Shown: positions 25,001 through 34,219 of the stretch, piece after piece
Numbering within the stretch: position 1 is the first letter of the stretch
Layout: the number at the start of each line of letters is the position of its first letter
Assembly: GCA_041987545.1 (NCBI GenBank)
Contig: JBHIWH010000007.1
Span: forward strand, 1 to 64,000
Reading direction: 5' to 3'
Length of the DNA: 64,000 bases
Source: JAJRXR01 sp041987545
Lineage (GTDB): Bacteria > Planctomycetota > Phycisphaerae > Phycisphaerales > UBA1924
Notes under the pieces: generated by a model
Database searches by the model: none
What the model was told of the DNA's origin: nothing
The model's input: only the letters and a program-made list of their open reading frames with translations
Made by a program: the position numbers and the translations under genes

Positions 25001-28000
25001 CATGCCACGGTTCGGCGTGCCAGGGATGCGCTGCAGCTCGTCGCCCCGACGGAACAGGTCCTCGACGATCGCCCGGATCCGCGCCGCCGACGCGTTCTCC
25101 AAGGGGAAGACCCGCAGCGTCACGGCCTCCCCGATCGGGATCGCGTCGAACGTCTTGACCAACTCGGCGACCGCCATCGTGTTGCCGATCGTGGACGAGA
25201 TGATGACCGAGTTGCTCTGCGGGTCGGCGATGACGCGGATCGGGCGGGTCAGGTCCAGCCGGACCGCCGCCTCCTCCATCCCCCCGTTGACGAGATTCAG
25301 GCGTCGGACCTGCTCGGCGAGTCCCTCGGCCGCCCCGGTGTGCTCGGCGTTGGCGTCTGGCGTGAGCATCTGCCGCAGGAGCGAAGCCAGACTTGCAGCC
25401 TGGGCCGTCTTGAGCCGCACGACCTTGACGTGCTGGTCCGCGAGGCCCGGCTCCCTGTCCAGCTCGCGCACCAGCCGCTCGATCGTCCGCGCGTCGGCCG
25501 GGTTGGCCAGCACGCTGATGCCACGCCTCGTCGTCAGCGGGACCAGCCGCACGGGCTCGCTGACCAGCCCCGGCCGGTCGGCCGGCTGCTCCTGCGTCAC
25601 GCCCAGCCCGATGAGCAAACGGATCACGTCCGTCGGCGCGTTGTGCTCCAGCTCGATGATGGAGACGTTCTGCCCGATGCCGCCCGAGCCGACCTCGTCC
25701 TCGTCGGGCGCCGCGGCGCCGTCGATCTGCTCGACGATCCTGAGGATCTGCTCGTGCAGCGTCTGGCTCGCCGCGACGACCAGGCTGTTGGTCCCCCGGT
25801 CGATCTGGACCGTGAACGCCTCGCCCCGCTGGCGGGCGATCGGCTGGAACGTCCGCTGGATCGTGTCCCGCATCCGGGCCGCGGGCGTGTTCCTGAGCGC
25901 GATCACCCGGGGCAGCGCCTCGGCCGTCGCCGCCTGCGCCTGCAGACGATCGGCCAGCGCCTCGATCTGCATGAACTCCGCGTCCTCGGCCCGGACGATG
26001 ATCACGTTGCTCGCGTCGTCGCCGTAGATCATCACCCGGCGCGGGTTGTCCGGGTCATCCTCGGCCAGGAACACACGTCGAACAGCCTCGGCCAGCGTGG
26101 ACGCACGCCCGCTCGTCAACGCGATCAGCCGCGCCTCGGGAAGCTGCAGGATGTCGGGCACGTCCAGCTGCTTGACGATCTCCCGGATCCGCTCCAGCTC
26201 CTGACGCCCGGCAAAGACGATCAGCGAGTTCGTCTCCCGCTCGGCCGATACCGTCGGCACGCCCTTGGCGTCAACCAGCACCGCCGGCGCGACCGTGTCC
26301 CGGTCATTGCTCCGCCTCCGCTCGGCCTCCAGCCGCACCCGCTCCTGGTCGAGCTGGGTCTGCAGGGGCGCCCGGAACCCGTCGTTGAGCGCCCGCGCGA
26401 CGCTCACGGCGCTCGCGTGCTTGAGCTGGATGACGACCAGCTGCTGCGTCGTGTCGTACTCGGGCGTGTCCAGCGTCTCCAGGAGCTTGCGGAGCCCCTC
26501 CCAGATCTGCGCGTCGGCGCTGACGACCAATGAGTTGGACGCCGTGTCCGCGACGATCGTCACGTTCCGCTCTGCCGGCGTGCTGGCCTCGCGGGCGTAG
26601 GGCCCGTAGAACACGCCCAGTGCGTCCCGCACCTGCTCGGCGCCCGCGAACTCCAGCTTGATGAACTCCGTCGTCCGCTCGGAGCGCTGCGGCTCGTCCA
26701 GCTGCTCGACCAGCGTCTCGATGAACGCCATCTCGTCGGCCGTCGCCGTCACCCAGAGCACGTCATCGTTCGGGCTCGGGTCCAGCACGGGCGCCGGCTC
26801 ACCCTCGGCCCTCGGACGGTTGCGCACCAGCGCTCGGATCGAGTACGCCACGTCGAACGCCGCCGCGTGCTCCAGCGGGAACTGGCGGAACTCCACGGGC
26901 GGGCGCGGCGTGTCCACGTCCAGCTGCTCGATCTGGCGCCTGGCGACCTCCAGGTCCTCCTCGGACCCGGTGAGCATGATCGAGTTCGTCCGGGGGACCG
27001 CCGTCACCTGCACGCGGACGCTCTCGGGCAGGGCCCGGTCGAGCTCGCGCGCGACCTCCGTCGCCCGGGCGTTGTCCAGCACAATCGTCTCGATCTGGTC
27101 CAGCTCGCCCGTGGCCTCGGCGATCTGGGCGATCTGCTCGACCGCCTCCTCGACCCGCGGCTTGGCGCCGATCAGGATCAGCAGCCGCCTGTCGCGATCG
27201 ACCTCGACGGACACCGCGTCCGGGTCCGGGCCCATCCACCAGCGCCAGTTGGGCGAGGCCGTCGACTCCTCGATGATCCTCGCAAGCGCGTTCAAGTCCG
27301 CGCCCTCGGCACGCACGGCGCGCACGATCCGGGCCCCCTGCTCGGCCGGCGCCTGGTCCAGCTCGGCGACGATCCGCTCCATGACGGCCATCGTCTCGCC
27401 CTGGCCGAACAGCAGGACCGTGTTCGTCCGGTCGTTGACCTCGACCAGGATCCGGTCCTCGTCCGAGTCCTGATTCCCGCGGAACCAGCTCGACCGCTCC
27501 CACTGCAGCTCGTACGCGACATTCTGCACCGTGTCCCGGATGTCCGAGACCCGGGCGTTCTGCAGCTGGATGATCTTGTACTGCAGCTGCTTGGCCTCGG
27601 CCGGCGCGTCGAACTGCCTGGCCAGCTCGGCCAGCTGCTCGTAGTCCTCGTCCGAGGCCGCGATGACGAGCGTCCCCGAGCGTCGGTCGCCGATGATGGC
27701 GGCGCCCCCGCCCGTCCGGTTCCCCCGCCCGCTGCTCAGGCGCATCCGCTCGCGGAAGAACTGCTGCAACGACGTCGCGACGTTCCGCGCGTCCGCCCGC
27801 TCGAGCTTGATCGCCCGGACCGGGTACGCGGCTGTCTCCGCGGTATCGACCTGCTCGACGATCTCGCGAATCTCGGCCAGCTCGGCCTCGGGCGCGCGGA
27901 CCACGAACACGCCCGTCGTGTCCTGGGCCGCGATGAGCACCTTGTCCGCCCGCGCCGGGTCGCGCCCGACGACGACGTCCTGCACGATCCGCGCCACCGC

Positions 28001-31000
28001 GCTGGGGCGGGCGAGCTGCAGCGGGATGATCGCCAGCTCCAGGTCGTCGTCACCGAGCGCGACGTCCGCCGCCTCCAGCAGCCGCGCGATCTCCTCGTGC
28101 TGCTCGCCCGAGGCGGTCACGAACAGCGTGTTCGTCCGGTCGTCGGCGACGAACCGGGCCCGGATCTGCTCCCGGGCGATGGCGCCCTGCCGCTGCGCAT
28201 CGAACAGTGTCTGAAGCGTCCTCCACAGATCGCTGGCCTGCGCGTTCTGCAGCGTGTACTGCCTGATCGCCAGCCGCTCCCGGTCGGGGCTCTGATCGAT
28301 CAGCGACACGAATCGGTCGATCAGGGGCATCGTCTCGGCGGGCGCCGTCACGATGAGCGAGGTCTGGCTCGGGTCCATCGTGACGCCGACCCGGTCCGGG
28401 TCGATGACGCGCCGCACCTCGCGCCCGTCGGCGCCCGTGACGCTCAGCTCGAGCGACCGCACGCGCCGCGCCTGGCGCCCCGCGGGCGCGGCGCTGACCA
28501 GGTCGCGGACCGACGTCAGCGCCGAACGCGCCGTCACGTTCGCCAGCGGGAAGACCTTGACCTCCAGCCGGTCCGCCTCGTCCAGGCGGCTCAGCCCCGC
28601 GATCAGCTCCCGCACGCTCTCAAAATCAGTCTCGTTCGCCCAGACGATGACGGCACGCCCGTCCGGGTCGGCGCTGACCGCGACCCGCCCGGAGAACCCC
28701 CCCGGGTTCCGGGCGTTGGCGGTCCCCACCTGGCGGACGGTCTGCAAGACGACCTGCGCGACCCGGCGCGCGTCGGTGGACTCGGGCAGCTCGACGATCC
28801 GCACGCCCGTCGGCTCGGTCGGCATCTGCCGCTGCAACTCGTCGGCCAGCGCGGCGATCCGCTGCGTCATCCGATCCGAGCCGATGATCATCAGCGTGTT
28901 GGTCGCCGGATCGACGGCGATCCGCACGGTCGGCTCGTCCTCGGCGCCGCCGGCCTCGACGGGCTGCACGCCCACGAGCGAGACCAAGCTCCGCGCGAGG
29001 GCGCCCACAACCGGCGCGACGACCCCGGGCTCAGCCTGGCTCTGCCCGCCGCCCTCCTCGGGCGCCGGCTCGTCCGGCTCGGCCAGCAGCTCGTCGGCCG
29101 AGATCACCTCGACGCTCACGCCCCCCCGCTGCTCCAGCACCCGCTTGAGCGTCGCCGCCATGTCCGACGCGCTCACGCGCGACCGGTCCAGCGTGATCAT
29201 CCGCACATGCGACCGGGTCGCCAGCGTCGCCTTGTCCAGGTGCTCGGCCAGGGACTCGATCAGCTGCATCTGCTCGCCGCTGGCCCGCACGATCAGCGAG
29301 TTGCTCGACGAGTCCACCCGGACCGTCGGCGGCGCGACCGTGGTGTCCGCGTCCTCGAACAGCGCGTCGATGTTCGCCGCCAGCTCGCGGGCCTCGGCGT
29401 TCATCAGCGTGATCACCCGGACCGTCCGCTCGCCCCCGGGCCCGTCACCCGGATCGACGTCCAGCCCCGCGATCAACTCCTCGGCCAGCTCCAGCATCGG
29501 CAGCGGCGCGCTGACGATCAACGCGTTGAGCCGCTGCTCCGGCGCGACCTTCACGCCCGCGAAGTCCGGCGTCTGGCCCCGGTTGCTCATGTTCCACGCC
29601 AGCTGCCACCGCCCCCACTCGGGCGCGACGGAGAAGATCGTCTCCTTGGTCAGCACCTGCTCGACGATCGGCGCCAGCGTCTGGGCCCGCGCGTGCTCCA
29701 GGAATATCGTCCGCACGCCGAGCCCGCCCGGCTCGACCGCGACCTCGTCCATCGACTCGATCAGGCCGGCGGCCATCTCCAGCCGCTCCCTGGACGCCGC
29801 AACCACCACCGAGTTGCTCGACGCCTCGGCCCGGACCGTCGGCCGCGGCTCGCCAGGGCGCACGCCCAGCGCTAGCGCATCGGTCAGCGACCGCGCGACC
29901 GACTCGGCGTCGCCCTCCTTCAGGCGGAACACGCGCACCTCGACCGCCGCGGCGGGCGCCGGCTTGTCCAGCGCCTCCACCAGCTCCGCCGCCAGCGGTA
30001 TCAGCGCCGACGCCGCGCTCACGTACACGCGCGACGCCGCCCGGTCGGGGAACAGGCTCGGCCTGGGGATCGGGGCCCCGGCCCGCCGCGCACGCTCCAG
30101 TTCCTCGGGCCAGCGCGAGCGATCGCCCAGCACCTGCTCCACGATCCGCGACACCGCCTGCACGTCCGCGTGCTCGATGTCGAACGAGCGGACCTCGACC
30201 AGCGGCATCGCGACCGTCAGCTCGTCCTGCTCCCGGAGCAGGCCCAGCGCTTGCTCGACCTGCGACGCCTCGCCGATGACGATCACGCTGCCGGTCGCCG
30301 ACTCGGGCGTGATCTCCAGGGGCCGGCGCCCCTGGGGCATCGTCTCGCGGGTGATCCGTGTCACGATCTGCGCCAGCCGCCCTGGCTCGCCCCGCGCCGG
30401 GGTGAACACCTGGACGACGCGGTCCACGTCCTCGGCCGGCTGGTCGAGCCGCTCGACCACCGACCGGGCCAGCTCGATCGTCGAGCTCGGGCCCGAGACG
30501 ATCAGGCTGTTGGTCCGCCGCTCGCTCTCGACGCGAATCTTGGTCTGCTCGGGCCACTGGCCCCGGTTGTAGCGCAGGCGCAGCGCCAACACGCGAGGGT
30601 CGGTCTGCTGCTGATCGACCAGCAGCCGCTCGACCGTCGGCGCGATCGCGATCGCGTCGGCGTGCCGCAGCGGGAACGTCTCGATCGACGGCTTCTCCGG
30701 GTCGAACGCCTGGCGGTCCAGGGGCTCGATCAGCTCCTCGACCTTCGCCAGATCCGCCTCGGCGCCCGTGAGCAGCAGCGCGTTCGAGCCCGCCGCCGCC
30801 ACCACGCGCACCACGCCGCCGCTGGGCAGGTCGATCCCGGGCAGCGTCTGGTTGACGGTCTGGGCCACCTGCGCCGCGTCGGCGTACGTCAGGGGCACGA
30901 CCCGGATGATCGCCTTGCCGACGCTCGCCGCCTCGGTGTCCAGCGCCTCGATCAGCTGCTCGGCGACGCCGTGGATCGACTCCGGCGCCGAGATGATCAG

Positions 31001-33181
31001 CGTGTTCGTCGCCTGGTCCGACTCGACCTCGAGCAGGCGCTGGCCCCGGACGATTACGCCCTCGTCGGCCAGCTGCTCGCGGAGTCGTGTGTCCAGCAGA
31101 CGCTGGAGCAGCGGCGCCAGGCGGTCCACCCGCGCGTGGCTCAGGCTGTACATCTTCAGGCTGGTCTCGGGCAGCTCGGACTCGCCGTCCAGCTCCCGGA
31201 TCAGGTCCTCGACCTTGGCGAACGCCTCGGCCGGTCCCCAGACCAGAAGCGTGCGGCTCACGGGCTCGACGCTCGTCGTCACGCCCGGTCGCCCGCGCTG
31301 CGTCAGCGCCCCGCGACCGGCCAGCTCGCGGATCGCCCGCTCGACCGAGCCGATCTCCGCCCGCCGGATCCGGTACGTGCGAAGTTCGACGTCCCCGCCC
31401 AGGGCGGGCGAGTCGAGCTGCCCGATCAACGCCGCGATCCGCTCGTGCTGCCCGGGCTCGGCCCGCACGACGACCGAGTCCAGCTCGTCGAACGCCTCGA
31501 ACTCCGGCGCGCGGTACGCGCTGCCGTCGCTCGGCGCCAGCACCAGCCGCGCCATGCGCGAGATCCGGCTCGACACGTCCGCGGCCCGCGCGTGCTCGAG
31601 CCGGTAGGTCCGCGTCTCCAGATCGCTGGCCGCCTGCGTCTCGATCGAGCGGAGGAGCCGCTCGAACCGCGCCACGCCCTCGCGCGAGCCGACGAGCGTA
31701 ACGGTTCTTGAACCCTCGTCGAGCACCGCCCGCACCGGATCGCGGTCGGCGTCGCCCGTCATCTTTTCGAGCGACTCGGCCATCGCGACCATCGCCGCCG
31801 CGTCCCCGTCGTTCAGGCGGACGAGCCTGGCTTCGCGGTCGGTATTCGGCGCCGCGTCCAGCTCGCCCAGCAGCGACTCGAGCGCCGCGACGTCCGCCGC
31901 GGGCCCCGCGACCACCATCCCCTCGCCGTTGGGCGCCGGCGCGAACCGGAGGACCGCCAGCTGCCGGGGCGTGAGCACACGGCGGGCGACCTGGTCCGCC
32001 TGCCTCGCGTCCATGTGCTTGAGTGTGATCACCCGCGCCGCCCGGACCGCGTCGCCCGGGTCCTCGGCGCCAAGGCCGGGGTCGAGCTCCTCGAGCAGCC
32101 GCCGCGTCTGGGCCAGCACGTCCGCCGAGGCCAGGACGATCAGCTTGCCCACCTCGGGCAGGGCCTGGACCCGGGGCTTCCGCCCCTCGGGTTCGCCCCG
32201 GAAGAACCCGTCGATCTGGCGCGCCGCCTGGGTCGGGTCGGCGCCCGAGAGCGTGAAGGCCATGAGCTGGCGCCCGCCCCCGACGCCGTCGCCCGCGTCC
32301 AGCAGCGCGACCAGCTCCTCGACCGCGCTCATCCGCTGCCTGGGCCCGACGGCGACCACCGCGCCCAACCGCTCGTCGGCGTGGATCCGCAGCGGCGGCT
32401 TGGACACGTCGTCCACGATCTGCGGGTTCTGGTTCTTGTCCAGCTGCATGATCTGATCCCGCTCGGGGATCAGCGTGCTCAGCGTCTTGGCCAGCTCCGC
32501 CGGCTCGGCGTTGCGCACCGGGAACACCCGGTAGTCGATCTCCGCCGGGGGCGCCGAGTCGATCTGGTGCACGATGTCGCGCAGCCGGCGGCACTGCGCC
32601 GCCGTCTCCACGATGATCAGCATGTTCTGCGAGTCGAACGCCTGGACCATCCCCGGCGCCTTGACCAGGGGCGTGATCCGCTCGGCGACCTGCGACGCGA
32701 TCGCGTTGTTCAGGGGCAGGTAGACCGTCAGGAACGCGCTCGGGTCCGCCTCGTCGAGCTCCCCGTCGCCGACGACCGGCGTCGGGCGCCTGGCGGCGTC
32801 CTCCAGCGAGCGGAGGTACAGGTACTTGTCCTCCCGCTCCAGCCGCACGCCGTGCATCCGGAGGTTGAGGTTCAGGATCTCCAGCGCCTCGGGCAGCGTG
32901 TAGTCGGCCGCCGAGATGAAGGTCATCCCACCCGCGGGGGGCTGGGCCTCTCGGATCACGGGCAGCCCCGTCTGGCGGGCGAAGAAGTTGAGCACCTCGG
33001 CGAAAGGCGCCTCGATGAAGTTGAAGCGGAGGCGGGCCTCGTCGGCCCGGGGACTCGCCGCGTCGGTCGCGGGCGCGACGCTGGGCGGGGGCTCCTCCTG
33101 GGCGTACACAGACCCGGGGAGCCCGGCCGCCGCCGCCAGGCTCCATGCCACAACCGCTCTCGCTCGTGGTTGGCGATGCAT
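21977..33181 (-). CDS. gspD: Giant secretin (GspD-like) with about 39 tandem N-domain modules
   Basis: A protein of about 3734 residues; typical GspD is 600-750. A signal peptide (MHRQPRARAVVAW..., likely cut after VYA at residue 27) precedes an N0/STN-type domain (about 50-129: FNFIEAPFAEVLNFFARQTG). About 39 repeats of roughly 84 residues fill 151-3408, each resembling a secretin_N (N1-type) ring-building domain. The secretin core (about 3409-3655) contains QVLLAEVTLDN, LSRPQVQVNDN, VVIGGLMQ, VPFLGDIPLLGALFR and TELLVILTPYVI. It should form an outer-membrane channel with an extraordinarily long periplasmic stalk. ATG at 33179-33181 was preferred over an in-frame GTG five codons upstream because GGAG lies seven bases before it. 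It is last but one in the gsp operon. Confidence 0.93.
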   Translation of the reverse strand: MHRQPRARAVVAWSLAAAAGLPGSVYAQEEPPPSVAPATDAASPRADEARLRFNFIEAPFAEVLNFFARQTGLPVIREAQPPAGGMTFISAADYTLPEALEILNLNLRMHGVRLEREDKYLYLRSLEDAARRPTPVVGDGELDEADPSAFLTVYLPLNNAIASQVAERITPLVKAPGMVQAFDSQNMLIIVETAAQCRRLRDIVHQIDSAPPAEIDYRVFPVRNAEPAELAKTLSTLIPERDQIMQLDKNQNPQIVDDVSKPPLRIHADERLGAVVAVGPRQRMSAVEELVALLDAGDGVGGGRQLMAFTLSGADPTQAARQIDGFFRGEPEGRKPRVQALPEVGKLIVLASADVLAQTRRLLEELDPGLGAEDPGDAVRAARVITLKHMDARQADQVARRVLTPRQLAVLRFAPAPNGEGMVVAGPAADVAALESLLGELDAAPNTDREARLVRLNDGDAAAMVAMAESLEKMTGDADRDPVRAVLDEGSRTVTLVGSREGVARFERLLRSIETQAASDLETRTYRLEHARAADVSSRISRMARLVLAPSDGSAYRAPEFEAFDELDSVVVRAEPGQHERIAALIGQLDSPALGGDVELRTYRIRRAEIGSVERAIRELAGRGALTQRGRPGVTTSVEPVSRTLLVWGPAEAFAKVEDLIRELDGESELPETSLKMYSLSHARVDRLAPLLQRLLDTRLREQLADEGVIVRGQRLLEVESDQATNTLIISAPESIHGVAEQLIEALDTEAASVGKAIIRVVPLTYADAAQVAQTVNQTLPGIDLPSGGVVRVVAAAGSNALLLTGAEADLAKVEELIEPLDRQAFDPEKPSIETFPLRHADAIAIAPTVERLLVDQQQTDPRVLALRLRYNRGQWPEQTKIRVESERRTNSLIVSGPSSTIELARSVVERLDQPAEDVDRVVQVFTPARGEPGRLAQIVTRITRETMPQGRRPLEITPESATGSVIVIGEASQVEQALGLLREQDELTVAMPLVEVRSFDIEHADVQAVSRIVEQVLGDRSRWPEELERARRAGAPIPRPSLFPDRAASRVYVSAASALIPLAAELVEALDKPAPAAAVEVRVFRLKEGDAESVARSLTDALALGVRPGEPRPTVRAEASSNSVVVAASRERLEMAAGLIESMDEVAVEPGGLGVRTIFLEHARAQTLAPIVEQVLTKETIFSVAPEWGRWQLAWNMSNRGQTPDFAGVKVAPEQRLNALIVSAPLPMLELAEELIAGLDVDPGDGPGGERTVRVITLMNAEARELAANIDALFEDADTTVAPPTVRVDSSSNSLIVRASGEQMQLIESLAEHLDKATLATRSHVRMITLDRSRVSASDMAATLKRVLEQRGGVSVEVISADELLAEPDEPAPEEGGGQSQAEPGVVAPVVGALARSLVSLVGVQPVEAGGAEDEPTVRIAVDPATNTLMIIGSDRMTQRIAALADELQRQMPTEPTGVRIVELPESTDARRVAQVVLQTVRQVGTANARNPGGFSGRVAVSADPDGRAVIVWANETDFESVRELIAGLSRLDEADRLEVKVFPLANVTARSALTSVRDLVSAAPAGRQARRVRSLELSVTGADGREVRRVIDPDRVGVTMDPSQTSLIVTAPAETMPLIDRFVSLIDQSPDRERLAIRQYTLQNAQASDLWRTLQTLFDAQRQGAIAREQIRARFVADDRTNTLFVTASGEQHEEIARLLEAADVALGDDDLELAIIPLQLARPSAVARIVQDVVVGRDPARADKVLIAAQDTTGVFVVRAPEAELAEIREIVEQVDTAETAAYPVRAIKLERADARNVATSLQQFFRERMRLSSGRGNRTGGGAAIIGDRRSGTLVIAASDEDYEQLAELARQFDAPAEAKQLQYKIIQLQNARVSDIRDTVQNVAYELQWERSSWFRGNQDSDEDRILVEVNDRTNTVLLFGQGETMAVMERIVAELDQAPAEQGARIVRAVRAEGADLNALARIIEESTASPNWRWWMGPDPDAVSVEVDRDRRLLILIGAKPRVEEAVEQIAQIAEATGELDQIETIVLDNARATEVARELDRALPESVRVQVTAVPRTNSIMLTGSEEDLEVARRQIEQLDVDTPRPPVEFRQFPLEHAAAFDVAYSIRALVRNRPRAEGEPAPVLDPSPNDDVLWVTATADEMAFIETLVEQLDEPQRSERTTEFIKLEFAGAEQVRDALGVFYGPYAREASTPAERNVTIVADTASNSLVVSADAQIWEGLRKLLETLDTPEYDTTQQLVVIQLKHASAVSVARALNDGFRAPLQTQLDQERVRLEAERRRSNDRDTVAPAVLVDAKGVPTVSAERETNSLIVFAGRQELERIREIVKQLDVPDILQLPEARLIALTSGRASTLAEAVRRVFLAEDDPDNPRRVMIYGDDASNVIIVRAEDAEFMQIEALADRLQAQAATAEALPRVIALRNTPAARMRDTIQRTFQPIARQRGEAFTVQIDRGTNSLVVAASQTLHEQILRIVEQIDGAAAPDEDEVGSGGIGQNVSIIELEHNAPTDVIRLLIGLGVTQEQPADRPGLVSEPVRLVPLTTRRGISVLANPADARTIERLVRELDREPGLADQHVKVVRLKTAQAASLASLLRQMLTPDANAEHTGAAEGLAEQVRRLNLVNGGMEEAAVRLDLTRPIRVIADPQSNSVIISSTIGNTMAVAELVKTFDAIPIGEAVTLRVFPLENASAARIRAIVEDLFRRGDELQRIPGTPNRGMPPTTIGKALVGPIVVTADERTNAIVVAGPEEAVALVEVLLKDLDDDDMERGWIETSVIPLTHADAVTLAQKLRTVIVDGMGETPDAVGLRTQVGRLRVALSGGDGSVTGDLYSRMDNLVIEAEENLNALIVLGTEANIAVIRELVTLMDVEQAAESNTVRVIPLEHAAAERVAGIVSDVFSQRQGLRSQRPEDRVIISVDARTNALIVSTSPRSFAVLQGLLRTLDTEEARFAVGLHVIPVPGSDVNRLAPKIQRLMRERIDASRNRGGRESPMDVFQVEPEPATNSLIIACSEENLELVKELIAALTTGDVEIAGAERTALISIKTPGLATDIARTINELYVAKENERRGQRSVAVVANERMNALIASGSEEDIAAIRGLAAQLDQAPVELLQDVRRVRLNSAGAREIVELIENVLAGRPLGGGRGGPSATRIRVFEEQITDAAAEATIDGTLRDHVTLTPDPRTNSVLIKAPPELMGLIVTLIEDLDAETRGDRVIEQFRLVNADAGQMQQLLVQLFNLQQNGDRYILAPSGPEEVDEFESGTFTPIADERQELSVTIDRRTNTLLVSGTREYIDEVRKVVLELDSIEATERERLVYHLRNTKAVEIADTLQAYFTGERELRRSTLGPQLTGSMARELEQEVTVVGDERSNKLVISASPRYIETVANIVEELDSAPPQVMIQVLLAEVTLDNAKEFGIDVSIGGVLAEGEGVADLTNRSKLGGDGYALQKLAAGAGVATALGVPNFAIASADFGLLIRALQEQGKLEVLSRPQVQVNDNERAFIQVGENIGITDGVERRDTGGTTAIVRREDVGIILEVVPSISADGFVRMEITPEISTLSDRTTEIGDDFAAPIITQRRVDTTVTVKDGQTVVIGGLMQSTDQLRKTKVPFLGDIPLLGALFRSERESSVKTELLVILTPYVIPGDSASAARRQDRLTEHALDMLEDSTKIRDVLEQEHKIPMDDPDAAGFGDVMRLLPPSNGAGTWKERLKGNGSIGNDDSGR
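22958..32731 (-). repeat. Region coding for about 39 secretin_N-like repeats
   Basis: Counted by eye, about 39 units run from residue 151 to 3408. Each has a strand-helix of the form rVfpLeHAdA..vA..l, a variable loop of 10-60 residues, then a D..TNsLiV-type strand and a helix ending eLiE.LD. More than twenty units keep the [ST]-N-[STA]-[LIV] motif. Units are strongly diverged from each other, so this is an old protein-level repeat and not a recent DNA tandem array. The boundaries are approximate. Confidence 0.85.
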
Positions 33182-33250
33182 CGCGTGCTCCGTCACGTGC
33201 GCTCGGGGCGAGCGCGGGCCGTCCTGGCCCTGCGCCGCCCAGTCTACTCC

Positions 33251-34219
33251 CTAGTCCTCCAGCCCGCGTCGCTCCGCGAGCGTCCGTCCAAGCTCGACCT
33301 CGAACCGCTGTCCATCGATCACGAACACCCCCCGCTCGCCCTGCCCCCCCACGAAGACCGCCCCCACCACCCCCGGGCCCCGCGCCCGCCCCACGCTCAG
33401 CCCCGAAGGGCCCACGACGATCGCCTCGGCGTGGTCGGTCACCGTCAGCCCCGCCAGGCGCCAGGCGTCGAAGGCCGGCGCCGAGGGCCTGGGCGGCTCG
33501 GGCGCCGGGGCCGCGACCACGACCGGCGCCGCCTCCAGCGCGGGCGCCTTGAAGAGGTTGCGGTTGATGATCGACGCGACCGCGTCCCGCTCGGCCTGGG
33601 GCGTGGGCGACGCCGCGCCGTCGGCCGTCGCCGGCACGTCCCCCGCGTACGCGACCGCGAAGTCGGCCTTGAACTCGTACCGCACGCGCTCGCGACCCAC
33701 GGGCCGGATCGAGAACGACTCGACCCGGTGCAGCCAGGGCTGGGCCCGCATCGCCCCGAGCATCGACAGCGCCGCAGCGAGCGACCCCTCGCCCTCGACC
33801 CTGCCCCGGACGACCGCGAAGTCCGCACGCCCGCCGACCCTCGCCCGCAGCGGGCGCCACGCGCGGGGGACGCGCGCCTCGGCGACCGGGTTCGGCTCGC
33901 CGCGCGGGTCCGCGTTGGACACGACGACGTCGGCCAGCCCGTTGAGCCGGGCCAGGTCCGCGAGGCGGGCCCGCAGCTCGTGCTCGACGTGCTCGGCGTC
34001 CGTCCCGAGCGTCTGGCCGAACGCGTCACGCAGCCGCCCAAGCGCGCCCGCGAACCCCTCGGCCGCCTCGTTGTACCCCCGCGCGTTCCTCTCCGCGGTC
34101 CGCAGCTGATCGCGCAGCTCGCCGGCGCGGCCGAGGTACATCCAGTCGGCCGCCAGGTACAGCGCCCCGAGCGCGACCGCGCCGCCGATGGCGATCGAGA
34201 TTGCACGCTTCGGCGTCAA
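33251..34219 (-). CDS. GspM/PilO-like protein fused to a GspC/PilP-like domain
   Basis: A 322-residue inner-membrane protein. One helix (about residues 7-25) is followed by a coiled-coil-like stretch (LRDQLRTAERNARGY...) and a ferredoxin-like domain ending around residue 195, as in GspM/PilO. After a Pro/Ala linker comes NRNLFKAP and then a small beta domain (about 250-310): WRLAGLTVTDHAEAIVVG, then VFVIDGQRFEVELG. That resembles the homology region of GspC and PilP, which contacts the secretin N0 domain. A fusion would tie the GspL-GspM platform directly to the secretin. The start is TTG at 34217-34219, overlapping the gspL stop (TTGA). It lies 69 bp upstream of gspD. No separate gspC or gspN was seen. 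Confidence 0.75.
   Translation of the reverse strand: MTPKRAISIAIGGAVALGALYLAADWMYLGRAGELRDQLRTAERNARGYNEAAEGFAGALGRLRDAFGQTLGTDAEHVEHELRARLADLARLNGLADVVVSNADPRGEPNPVAEARVPRAWRPLRARVGGRADFAVVRGRVEGEGSLAAALSMLGAMRAQPWLHRVESFSIRPVGRERVRYEFKADFAVAYAGDVPATADGAASPTPQAERDAVASIINRNLFKAPALEAAPVVVAAPAPEPPRPSAPAFDAWRLAGLTVTDHAEAIVVGPSGLSVGRARGPGVVGAVFVGGQGERGVFVIDGQRFEVELGRTLAERRGLED

Noticed and set aside
21845..26533. A 1562-codon open frame on the plus strand, antisense to the giant secretin
   Set aside because: Third-position GC bias opens antisense frames in this DNA. Its translation is a low-complexity Arg/Asp/Leu/Val mix without domains, while the minus-strand frame has a signal peptide, repeats and secretin motifs.
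29445..33860. A 1471-codon open frame on the minus strand in a second frame across gspD
   Set aside because: Out of frame with the secretin, runs through the gspD start into gspM/C and gives a Gly/Arg/Ala-rich composition typical of shadow frames.
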